Shown in pieces: positions 7,618 to 14,073 of a DNA stretch of 23,247 bases. Below the pieces are notes generated by a model. The model was given only the letters and a program-made list of their open reading frames with translations. It had not been told where the DNA came from and did not search any database. Numbering within the stretch: the first letter of the stretch is position 1; every line of letters starts with the position of its first letter. The position numbers and the translations under genes are program-made. Origin of the DNA: Chloroflexota bacterium (GTDB lineage: Bacteria > Chloroflexota > Dehalococcoidia > UBA3495); contig JADFNR010000022.1 of NCBI GenBank assembly GCA_022563275.1, positions 9,464 through 32,710 on the forward strand, in the 5' to 3' direction.

Positions 7618-8601
7618 ATGACTGTATTACTTAAAATAGAAGACCTGACGGTGAGCTTCGGCACCTCCGCTGGACGGGTAAAGGCCCTGAACAACGTGAA
7701 TCTCTCCCTGGAGGAAGGCGAGGTTCTATGCGTTGTGGGGGAAAGCGGTTCAGGAAAAAGCACCCTGGCGCTCTCAATCATGGGGCTTCTGCCGCACAAC
7801 ACAGAGATCTCTGACGGCCGGATAATGTATCGGGATATTGACCTTCTTCGGGCCGGGCCGAACCAGATGCGTGACTTGAGAGGCCGGGAGATATCTCTGG
7901 TGTTCCAGGACGCCCAGTCCGCGCTGAACCCCATCGAGTCCATCGGACCCCAGTTGGAAGAGGTGATCCTGGCGCACACTGACATCTCGCTCCGCAACGC
8001 CAACCGGATGGCCCAGGACATGCTTTTTGAGATGGGGATGGCCGATCCCAAGCGTGTGATGGGACAGTACCCATTCGCCCTGAGCGGTGGCATGTGCCAG
8101 CGGGTGATGATGGCCATGGCCCTGGTTATGCGCCCAAAGCTACTGATCGCCGACGAGCCCACATCGGGCCTAGACGTCACACTTCAGGCTGAGATACTGC
8201 AGCGGATCAGGGATCTGGTGAAAGAACAAAACGCGTCGGTCCTGCTGATCACCCACGACATGGGGGTGGTTGCGGCCATGGCCAATAGAGTGAGCGTGAT
8301 CTACGCGGGGAACGTTGTGGAGGACGCCGAAGTCGTCCCGTTGTTCAGTCGGCCCCAACACCCTTACACTTGGTCGTTGTTACAGGCGTTGCCCCGAATA
8401 GACGACCCGGGCCGGAGGATCGAGCCTTTACCCGGATCACCTCCCGACATGATCAAACTGCCCGGGGAATGCCCCTTTTTGCCCCGCTGCTTCAAAGCGC
8501 AGAACCAGTGCCGGACCGATCCCAAGCCCAAGTTAACGGAGATCGAAGAAGGGCACTTGGTCGCTTGCTACAACCCGGTGGTGCCTGAAAAAGAAGCCTA
8601 G
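7618..8601 (+). CDS. Oligopeptide/dipeptide ABC transporter ATP-binding protein (DppD/OppD type)
   Basis: This ATPase would power uptake of peptides or related solutes through an Opp/Dpp-type permease. The 327 residues hold Walker A GESGSGKST at 41-49, Q-loop Gln97, signature LSGGM at 155-159, Walker B LLIADE at 175-180 and the switch His213. The C-terminal oligopeptide extension has the usual HPYTWSLLQALPR stretch and four cysteines at 285, 291, 298 and 317. In some DppD proteins such cysteines bind a [4Fe-4S] cluster. The residue after the signature is Cys (LSGGMCQR), where Arg is usual in this family. No permease, substrate-binding protein or partner DppF/OppF gene is nearby, so the rest of the transporter must be elsewhere. 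The ATG is supported by the conserved N-terminus; the upstream purine stretch GGAAA is close. Confidence 0.9.
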   Translation: MTVLLKIEDLTVSFGTSAGRVKALNNVNLSLEEGEVLCVVGESGSGKSTLALSIMGLLPHNTEISDGRIMYRDIDLLRAGPNQMRDLRGREISLVFQDAQSALNPIESIGPQLEEVILAHTDISLRNANRMAQDMLFEMGMADPKRVMGQYPFALSGGMCQRVMMAMALVMRPKLLIADEPTSGLDVTLQAEILQRIRDLVKEQNASVLLITHDMGVVAAMANRVSVIYAGNVVEDAEVVPLFSRPQHPYTWSLLQALPRIDDPGRRIEPLPGSPPDMIKLPGECPFLPRCFKAQNQCRTDPKPKLTEIEEGHLVACYNPVVPEKEA

Positions 8602-8657
8602 AGGCTCTGGGTTATCGTGGCGGGGTGCGGCCAGGGTCGTCCTGACATTCGGGGACT

Positions 8658-9665
8658 TCATCTGGAAACTTCATCGCCCACCAGCAATTCCAGGGCCAGA
8701 TCGGGTTCCAACCTGCCGCGTTTAATGGCTAGATCGGTCTCCAAAAGCCGGTCGTAGCGCCAGATGATCTCCGGCATGGGATGACGCCGGGCTTGCTCCG
8801 CGGTTTTCCGCACCACAAAGTCTGACGATGTGCCCAGCCGTCCCTTCAACTCGCTCTGTGGTATTCCACGGTCGATGGCGTCCCTGGCCAGCGCCAACAG
8901 GCGGAGTTGGCGTTCGACCATGCTGATGACATATAGGGCTTCCCGGCCGTCCTCTTTCAACCGGTGCAGCAGGCGCAAGGCCACGCCGGGGCGGCCGTCG
9001 ATCATTGCATCGATAGCGGCGAAGATGCTGGCCTCGCGGATTTGTGAGACCATCTCGCCCACGTCCTTCTCTTGTATCTCCCGGCCCGAGCAATACAGGG
9101 ACAACTTCTCCAGTTCCTGGTCCAGGGTCCATAGGTCGCTGCCCACCAGGTCGGTGATGGACCGGTTGGCCGATGGGCTGATGGATGAGCCCTTGGCCTC
9201 GACCTTGGACTTCACCCAACGGGCCAGAGCCTCGCCGGACGGAGCGGACAATTCTTCCACCTGGGCCACGGGCCGCAGCATGCGCAGCAGCGGGTTGTTA
9301 GCGCCCAATGACCCGTCGGTGAACACCAACACGGTGGTATCCGGCATCTGAGGGATGGCGTCGCCCAAGACTTGCCATTGGCTGGCGACTCCCGAATTCT
9401 CGGAAGAACCGCGTCCGCGGCCCCGCCCCCGGCCCCGGCCTTGGGACTCGGCCGTGCCCAGCAGCCCTTCGACTATCACCAGACGGTAATCGTCCATGAA
9501 AGGGAGCGCGTTGCACATGCTTAGCAGTTCGCCGGGCTTGGTCTGAGACCCGATCAGACGGTGCCGGTTGGCTTCCAACACATCCGATGCCCCAACCTCG
9601 GCGATCAGCTCGTCCAGCCGTTTGGGCACCAGGAAACTATCTCCGTGGAGCAGATATACGGGCAA
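8658..9665 (-). CDS. holA: DNA polymerase III subunit delta
   Basis: The delta subunit is the wrench of the clamp loader and opens the sliding clamp so it can be placed on DNA. The 335-residue product has the family opening VYLLHGDSFL and the clamp-contact region CNALPFMDDYRLVIVEG, which aligns with the E. coli delta segment carrying its clamp-binding LF pair. It ends with the family's helical domain III (SMVERQLRLLALA, then LETDLAIKRGR near the C-terminus). The start is TTG, with GGGGAG at 9672-9677 read on the minus strand, 6 bases before it. Residues 76-86 are a run of alternating Gly and Arg, followed by a Ser-rich stretch; this looks like an unstructured loop between strands of domain I. 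It is transcribed toward the ABC ATPase gene and away from the flavin oxidoreductase gene. Confidence 0.9.
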   Translation of the reverse strand: MPVYLLHGDSFLVPKRLDELIAEVGASDVLEANRHRLIGSQTKPGELLSMCNALPFMDDYRLVIVEGLLGTAESQGRGRGRGRGRGSSENSGVASQWQVLGDAIPQMPDTTVLVFTDGSLGANNPLLRMLRPVAQVEELSAPSGEALARWVKSKVEAKGSSISPSANRSITDLVGSDLWTLDQELEKLSLYCSGREIQEKDVGEMVSQIREASIFAAIDAMIDGRPGVALRLLHRLKEDGREALYVISMVERQLRLLALARDAIDRGIPQSELKGRLGTSSDFVVRKTAEQARRHPMPEIIWRYDRLLETDLAIKRGRLEPDLALELLVGDEVSR

Positions 9666-9860
9666 TTTGGACTCCCCAAGTCAACACGGGTCCGGCGGGC
9701 CGGATTATATCACCAGCCCCCTCGGCTCACGCCCGGCGATCGGTGTGTCGATCGTCACCATTTTCCGAGTGGCGGTAGTATCGGTTGTGTGGTTTAATGA
9801 TTCGGGCCTTTACGGGCCTCTAAGAAGCATCAAGATACCCCATAAAGAGAGCATTTAAAG

Positions 9861-10901
9861 ATGGATTTTGCCCTTTTCTCGCATGTCCCCTGGCCGGAAG
9901 GAACGGAAGCCAAGCAGGTTTACGACGACATCACGGAAGAGTTTGTGCTTGGTGAGGAACTGGGGTTCAAGAGCGCCTGGATGGCGGAACACCATTTCAC
10001 CCGCTACGGACTGGGCTCGGCGCCCATGGTCCTAGCCAGCAACATATTGGCGAAGACCACGACTCTTAGATTGGGATCGGCCGTGCTGGTGTCCCCGCTG
10101 CATCTACCAGCTAGGTTGGCTGAAGAGATTGCCACTCTGGACGTGCTGAGCGGAGGCCGCGTAGATGTTGGTTTCGGGCGAGGGGCCGCCAGGTCTGAAT
10201 ACAACGTCGCCAACGTTCCGGCGGAAGAGAGCCAAAGGCGGTTTCAAGAATCGATCACCATGATCGAGGGGCTTTGGACCACCAAGAATTACACCTTCGA
10301 GGGCGAGCATTACAAGGTGACTAATGCGAACCTTGTTCCGCAGCCGGTGCAAAAACCCCACCCGCCCATCCACATCGCTGCCACCCGCACCAAAGCGACC
10401 CAGGAGTTTGTCGCCGAATCCGGTCATCCGCTGATCATCGGCGTGGTGCTGGACACTCTTGACGCGTTGGAGTTGTGCCACACCATGGTCGATCTGGCAA
10501 AGTCCAAGGGCAACAAAATGACCATGGGCCAGATTCCATTCTTCCGCTATTTCTACGTGGGCGAGACCGAAGAAAAGGCCAGGGCCGACACCAAGGCGGC
10601 GTTGGACTGGAACATAGACATGATTCAGTGGCGCCGCACCTTCGAAACAGGAAGTGAGGTCTGGGAGAAGATGGAAGACTTCCGGAAGAACCGCACCGAG
10701 CTTCCGCCCAGCTACGATTACCTGTACGAGAACCGGGCCTTCATCGGCTCCCCGGACCAGATCATCGCCAAGATAAAAGCGCTGCAGGACGAGGGAATCG
10801 AATACTTCGGCTGCAACTTCTCCTTTGGCGGCATGCCCCAGAAGAAGGTGCTCAAGTCCATGCGGCTATTCGCCAAAGAGGTGATGCCCGCGTTCAAGTA
10901 G
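9861..10901 (+). CDS. Luciferase-like flavin-dependent oxidoreductase (LLM class)
   Basis: This is a bacterial-luciferase-family TIM-barrel enzyme using FMN or F420. Such enzymes oxidise or cleave organic substrates; the substrate here is unknown. The 346 residues show the family's early WMAEHHFTRYG, the strand RLGSAVLVSPLHLP, the flavin-binding block LSGGRVDVGFGRG, and the later QKPHPPIHIAATR. Near the C-terminus the segment FIGSPDQIIAKIKALQDEGIE is the typical closing motif. The ATG at 9861 begins directly at the first strand, and a weak AAAGAG-type ribosome binding site precedes it. It is transcribed divergently from holA and converges on the toxin remnant 18 bases away. SAR202-type genomes are known to carry many paralogues of this family, which fits the neighbouring cox-type genes. 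FMN versus F420 use cannot be decided. Confidence 0.88.
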   Translation: MDFALFSHVPWPEGTEAKQVYDDITEEFVLGEELGFKSAWMAEHHFTRYGLGSAPMVLASNILAKTTTLRLGSAVLVSPLHLPARLAEEIATLDVLSGGRVDVGFGRGAARSEYNVANVPAEESQRRFQESITMIEGLWTTKNYTFEGEHYKVTNANLVPQPVQKPHPPIHIAATRTKATQEFVAESGHPLIIGVVLDTLDALELCHTMVDLAKSKGNKMTMGQIPFFRYFYVGETEEKARADTKAALDWNIDMIQWRRTFETGSEVWEKMEDFRKNRTELPPSYDYLYENRAFIGSPDQIIAKIKALQDEGIEYFGCNFSFGGMPQKKVLKSMRLFAKEVMPAFK

Positions 10902-10918
10902 GGGTCGGGTTGCCGGCA

Positions 10919-11215
10919 TTAAAACTCGGGATCTTGACCGCGGTTGGAGTGCCATAGAGCCAATATCTCAACTTGGTCGGGCCGTGTACGATAGTAGAGG
11001 AAATAGCGAATCCGACCCAGATAGACCCTTCGGACCCCTTGTAGTGCCACGTTCGTTGCCGCCGTGCCGATGCCCGGTTGTTGTGAGATTAAGTCGAGTG
11101 CTTGTTACAAGTCATCACGAAATGCTTGGGGAGCGGCGGTTCTGTTAGCCGACCACCAGTTTGCCGCCTCTTGAATCTGCAGCGAAGCGCTTTCAACGAC
11201 CCTGATGGGCAACAT
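10919..11215 (-). pseudogene. ParE/RelE-type toxin, broken by a nonsense codon and a frameshift
   Basis: Read on the minus strand from ATG at 11213-11215, this gives MLPIRVVESASLQIQEAANW and onward to FRDDL, then an in-frame TAA at 11105-11107. The same frame continues without pause into QALDLISQQPGIGT and VRRVYLGRIRYFLYYRT, the normal middle of a ParE toxin. Near 10983-10988 the frame shifts by one lost base (or two gained). The next frame gives VEILALWHSNRG, the classic ParE C-terminal strand, ending in QDPEF and a stop at 10919-10921. Repaired, the protein would be about 98 residues, the family's usual length. The TAA is one substitution from GAA (Glu). The gene starts 8 bases after the antitoxin stop, the standard antitoxin-toxin order. 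Two independent lesions argue for a dead toxin, although errors in an assembled sequence cannot be excluded. Confidence 0.8.
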
Positions 11216-11223
11216 CAGGCTGG

Positions 11224-11433
11224 CTACGAGATGTTCTTAATCACGTCATCGCCGTCGACCAGGTCGTCCCGGTCCGCTTCGGAGATGGCTTGAAGAAGCG
11301 CTGCCTCGTCTTCAGCGCTGAGCGTGAAGGTGCGCTCATCCGAGATCAAGACCGTGACCGTGGACCCTTCGTCGAGAGGGTCGCCTTCGACGATCACATG
11401 CCCACCAACGACTTTCCCTTTAGTAATCCGCAT
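11224..11433 (-). CDS. Antitoxin of a type II toxin-antitoxin pair
   Basis: The 69-residue product begins with a beta-rich segment, KGKVVGGHVIVEGDPL followed by STVTVLIS, of the kind seen in small antitoxins of the AF2212/AbrB-like sort. It ends with an acidic helical part, LLQAISEADRDDLVDGDDVI, resembling the toxin-wrapping tails of ParD-like antitoxins. In an intact pair it would neutralise the toxin encoded immediately downstream and probably repress the operon. The ATG at 11433 is the only good start; the ribosome binding site is weak. The reading frame shows no damage even though the toxin is broken. The exact antitoxin family is inferred from pattern and position, not from a search. Confidence 0.72.
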   Translation of the reverse strand: MRITKGKVVGGHVIVEGDPLDEGSTVTVLISDERTFTLSAEDEAALLQAISEADRDDLVDGDDVIKNIS

Positions 11434-11465
11434 GTCTAGATTTTACCCTTGATCTGCGTCCGTTG

Positions 11466-11882
11466 CTACGGTTGGGCCGGCAGACGTTCGCCGTGGAAGC
11501 CGGCGCGGTCTTCGAAGGACGTTCCGGGCTCTGGGTAGACCTGGCGGTAGAGGCCCCGGGTCCTGGCCTTGATGGTTTTATTTACCCGCAGGTAAAGCTC
11601 CGTGGGGCGGGCGTTCTGGTCCTTGTACATCTCGCTCTGCAACGGGCTGCCGTCTTCCATCTCCCAGATGCACAGGTATTTGAGTGCGTTATTGTTGTTA
11701 TCACCCTCCAGTTTGAACCGGCGGGCGGAGACGTAGCCGGGGATGGCCATACGCTCGGGCAGGTGCTGCTCGTTGTACCACTTGTTGAATTCTTCTTCGT
11801 CTGCCGCGTCCACTTCCATGGTCACCACCAAGACAGTGTTGCCGATGTGCTGTGAAGGGTCGTTGCCGTTCTTCTGCGCCAT
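11466..11882 (-). CDS. Small dimeric alpha-beta-barrel protein (EthD-like), function unknown
   Basis: The product (138 residues from ATG) has the ferredoxin-like fold pattern of the dimeric alpha-beta-barrel superfamily. A first strand, NTVLVVTMEVD, is followed by a helix with FNKWYNEQHLPERMAIPG and then the strand YVSARRFKL. WYN-x-EHLPE-type motifs are typical of EthD-like and DUF4286-like proteins, which bind or modify small organic molecules or help monooxygenases. The later part is YLCIWEMED and a C-terminal tail rich in Arg and Pro. A TTG four codons upstream is an alternative start; I prefer the ATG. It is divergent from coxS across 166 bases and close to the flavin oxidoreductase, so a link to catabolism is plausible but not shown. 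Confidence 0.7.
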   Translation of the reverse strand: MAQKNGNDPSQHIGNTVLVVTMEVDAADEEEFNKWYNEQHLPERMAIPGYVSARRFKLEGDNNNNALKYLCIWEMEDGSPLQSEMYKDQNARPTELYLRVNKTIKARTRGLYRQVYPEPGTSFEDRAGFHGERLPAQP

Positions 11883-12048
11883 ATTTGTCACCAATCGTTC
11901 GAGATATTTAGACTAATTTTTGAGTGCAACCCGCCCATGGAAACCCGGCGAGCCAGCCGCTTGCGGGAGGGTGGTGGGGTAGTATAGCATTGGGCGTGGT
12001 TTTTCGCGGCGTAATGTATGCGCTCCATGAGACTGGCAAGGTGATTGC

Positions 12049-12537
12049 ATGAACCAAAAGGTCCGCCTCAAGGTCAACGGCACCGACCACGAATTGGACA
12101 TCCCTGCCCGGCGTCTGCTGATTGATTGCATCCGGTATGACATCGGCCTTACCGGCACCAAAGAAAGTTGCAGCGTGGGGGTTTGCGGCGCCTGTGCGGT
12201 GTTGGTTGACGGCGAGATGTATGCCTCATGCATCACCTTGGCGGTGGCGGTGGACGGCTCGGAGATCACCACGATTGAGGGCATCGCCGAGAACGGCAAT
12301 CTCCACCCCGTGCAGCAGGCCTTCATCGACCACGGTGGGTTCCAATGCGGCATCTGCACCCCCGGCCAGGTGATCGCCGCCATGTCCCTGCTGGACGAAA
12401 ATCCTGATCCCACCGATGACGAGATCAAACGATATATGATGGGCAACCTGTGCCGCTGTACCGGCTATTACGGCATCCTCAACTCCATCGCTGCCGCCGC
12501 GAAGAACATGAATGAGGCGGCGGGGAGCGGCGGATGA
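12049..12537 (+). CDS. coxS: Molybdenum hydroxylase small subunit with two [2Fe-2S] clusters (CoxS-like)
   Basis: CoxS-type subunits pass electrons from the molybdenum centre in the large subunit to FAD in the medium subunit. In the 162 residues the plant-type cluster cysteines are 41, 46, 49 and 61 (CSVGVCGAC, then C). The second, all-helical cluster uses 100, 103, 135 and 137 (CGIC, then CRC). The motif GGFQCGICTPG is the family hallmark. The ATG at 12049 has AAGGTG just upstream and starts the family's first strand. A weak promoter-like pair, TTGCGG at 11961 and TATAGC at 11983, lies upstream. Its stop overlaps the coxM start by four bases (ATGA), so the two are coupled. Members of this family serve CO, aldehyde, nicotinate, xanthine and other dehydrogenases, so CO oxidation is not implied. 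Confidence 0.93.
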   Translation: MNQKVRLKVNGTDHELDIPARRLLIDCIRYDIGLTGTKESCSVGVCGACAVLVDGEMYASCITLAVAVDGSEITTIEGIAENGNLHPVQQAFIDHGGFQCGICTPGQVIAAMSLLDENPDPTDDEIKRYMMGNLCRCTGYYGILNSIAAAAKNMNEAAGSGG

Positions 12538-13406
12538 TCGATTTCGAATACCACGCTCCCACCAGTTTGGACGAAGTGTTTGGGCTCTTGGACCAGTATG
12601 GCGACGACGCCCGCGTCATGGCCGGCGGCACCGCCCTGGTCATCCAGATGAAGCAACGCCTGTCTCAGCCGTCTCACGTGGTCGGATTGCGGCGGGTAGG
12701 CGGTCTCAACAGCATCGAAAAAACGCCCGAGGGAGTGAGGATCGGGGCACTCTGCACCCAGCGTCAGGTAGAGAACAGCCCGTTGATCGGGGAGGAATTT
12801 CCCCTCCTCGCCGATACCTTCCGCAAGGTGGCGACTCCAAGGATCCGCAACATGGCCACCATCGGCGGCGGACTGGTCAACGGCGACCCCAACCAGGACC
12901 CGCCTCCCTCGCTGATCGCCTTGGGAGCGTCGGCGGTGATGACCTCCAAGAAGGGAGACCGGGTGGTGGCGTTGGAAGACCTGTTCATCGATTACTACGA
13001 AACCGATGTGCAGCCCGGCGAGGTGCTGACCAGCGTGTTGGTCCCCCGGGCTCCATCCGGCTCCGGTTCGGTTTACCTGAAATTTCTGCCCCGCACCGCC
13101 GACGACTACGGCACCGTTTCAGTGGCGGCGGTTGTATCCAGGGAGCAGAACGGCGATTGTAAAGACATCAGGATCGTCCTGGGTTCGGTGGGCGTCACGC
13201 CCATCCGGGCCAAACAGGCCGAAGACGCCCTGCGGGGGAAACCGCTGACCGACGAGAACATCCGGGCAGCCGCGGCGCTGGTGAAAGACGCGGTCGATCC
13301 TCTGGAGGACTTCCGGGGCTCCGCGGAATACAAGACCGATATGGCGGAGGTCTTTGCCCGCCGCGCCGTGGAGCAAGCCATGGCCGCCATACCGGCGGGG
13401 AGCTAG
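12534..13406 (+). CDS. coxM: Molybdenum hydroxylase FAD-binding medium subunit (CoxM-like)
   Basis: CoxM-type subunits hold FAD and deliver electrons to the respiratory chain. The 290-residue product has the two flavin loops in place: AGGTALVIQMKQR starting at residue 30, and TIGGGLVNGDPNQD at 109-122. The C-terminal CO-dehydrogenase flavoprotein domain follows, with KFLPRTADDYGTVSVAA and later VGVTPIRAKQAE. Length is typical (about 280-300). The ATG overlaps the coxS stop by four bases, and coxG begins six bases after the coxM stop, so the three form a tight operon. No gene for the large catalytic subunit is present in this operon or elsewhere in the window. Confidence 0.92.
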   Translation: MIDFEYHAPTSLDEVFGLLDQYGDDARVMAGGTALVIQMKQRLSQPSHVVGLRRVGGLNSIEKTPEGVRIGALCTQRQVENSPLIGEEFPLLADTFRKVATPRIRNMATIGGGLVNGDPNQDPPPSLIALGASAVMTSKKGDRVVALEDLFIDYYETDVQPGEVLTSVLVPRAPSGSGSVYLKFLPRTADDYGTVSVAAVVSREQNGDCKDIRIVLGSVGVTPIRAKQAEDALRGKPLTDENIRAAAALVKDAVDPLEDFRGSAEYKTDMAEVFARRAVEQAMAAIPAGS

Positions 13407-13411
13407 CCGCG

Positions 13412-13870
13412 TTGAAGGTTGAGATTAACTCGGTCGTTCCGGCCAGCCGTGAGGCCACCTGGGCGCTGGTCATGGACATCCCCCGGGCCGCCTCCTGTAT
13501 TCCAGGGATAAAAGACGTGATCCCGGATGGCGAGGGCCGGTACCAGGCCACCCTCACGGCAAGGGTCGGTCCCATGGGCATGAGCCTGAGCGGGACCATC
13601 ACAGTCCTGTCCCAAGATGCCGAGGCCGGCGAGGCCCGGTTCCTGGTTGAAGCCAACGACCGGCGGGTCGGCGGTGGCGTAAAGACCAATATGACCATGA
13701 AAGTGACCGCCAAGTCGCCCAACGAGACCGAACTGGAGATCGTGGCCGACACCACCTTCATGGGCCGCCTGGGTGAACTGGGCCAGCCCATCATCCGCAG
13801 GAAGGCCCGCAACACCCTGGAAGAGTTCTCCAAGAACCTGAGCAAGTTATTGGCCTCAGAGGCCGAATAA
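13412..13870 (+). CDS. coxG: CoxG-like SRPBCC-fold protein
   Basis: CoxG proteins have a START/SRPBCC hydrophobic-pocket fold and accompany molybdenum hydroxylases; in carboxydotrophs CoxG has been linked to membrane recruitment of CO dehydrogenase and, more recently, to quinone handling. The 152 residues start with a beta strand and the conserved VPASREATWALVMDIPRAAS. The diagnostic segment CIPGIKDV follows, then GRYQATLTARVGPM, and a long C-terminal helix ends the protein. The family's optional membrane tail is absent, because the protein stops at LASEAE. The start is TTG with GGGGAG at 13397-13402 upstream. It is the last gene of the coxSMG operon; a strong promoter for glmS begins 70 bases after its stop. 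Confidence 0.85.
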   Translation: MKVEINSVVPASREATWALVMDIPRAASCIPGIKDVIPDGEGRYQATLTARVGPMGMSLSGTITVLSQDAEAGEARFLVEANDRRVGGGVKTNMTMKVTAKSPNETELEIVADTTFMGRLGELGQPIIRRKARNTLEEFSKNLSKLLASEAE

Positions 13871-13939
13871 CCACCTATGGATGCGCCAAGTAATCCGGCG
13901 GGATAACGGGGCTTTGGCCGCATCGTCAGTGTGGTTTCG

Positions 13940-13969
13940 TTGACACAAAATTCCAGGGGTTCCTATACT
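13940..13969 (+). promoter_or_regulatory. Strong sigma-70-type promoter for glmS
   Basis: TTGACA at 13940-13945 is a perfect -35 box, and TATACT at 13964-13969 matches five of six -10 positions, with an 18-base spacer. It is the best promoter match in the window. It would give glmS a leader of roughly 100 bases, in which I find no glmS ribozyme core. Confidence 0.72.
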
Positions 13970-14073
13970 GTTGTAGAACTCATTTCGTTTTCTTCGCTTC
14001 CCATATGGGGATGTCGTGTCGCGTTTCATCTAGACCCTGAGACTCGGCGCATCGAGCGTGGCCGGGAGGGCCT

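Noticed and set aside
9666..9860. Divergent promoter and operator between holA and the flavin oxidoreductase
   Set aside because: CGATC and GATCG around 9737-9754 form a small palindrome, but no -35/-10 pair with acceptable spacing was found on either strand.
10919..11215. Reading the toxin locus as two or three separate small genes
   Set aside because: The fragments after the stop and after the frameshift lack their own starts and ribosome binding sites, and together they rebuild one ParE-length protein.
13976..14073. glmS ribozyme in the leader of glmS
   Set aside because: The leader is short, lacks the AGCGCC core and shows no pseudoknot pattern, so a self-cleaving ribozyme is not supported.
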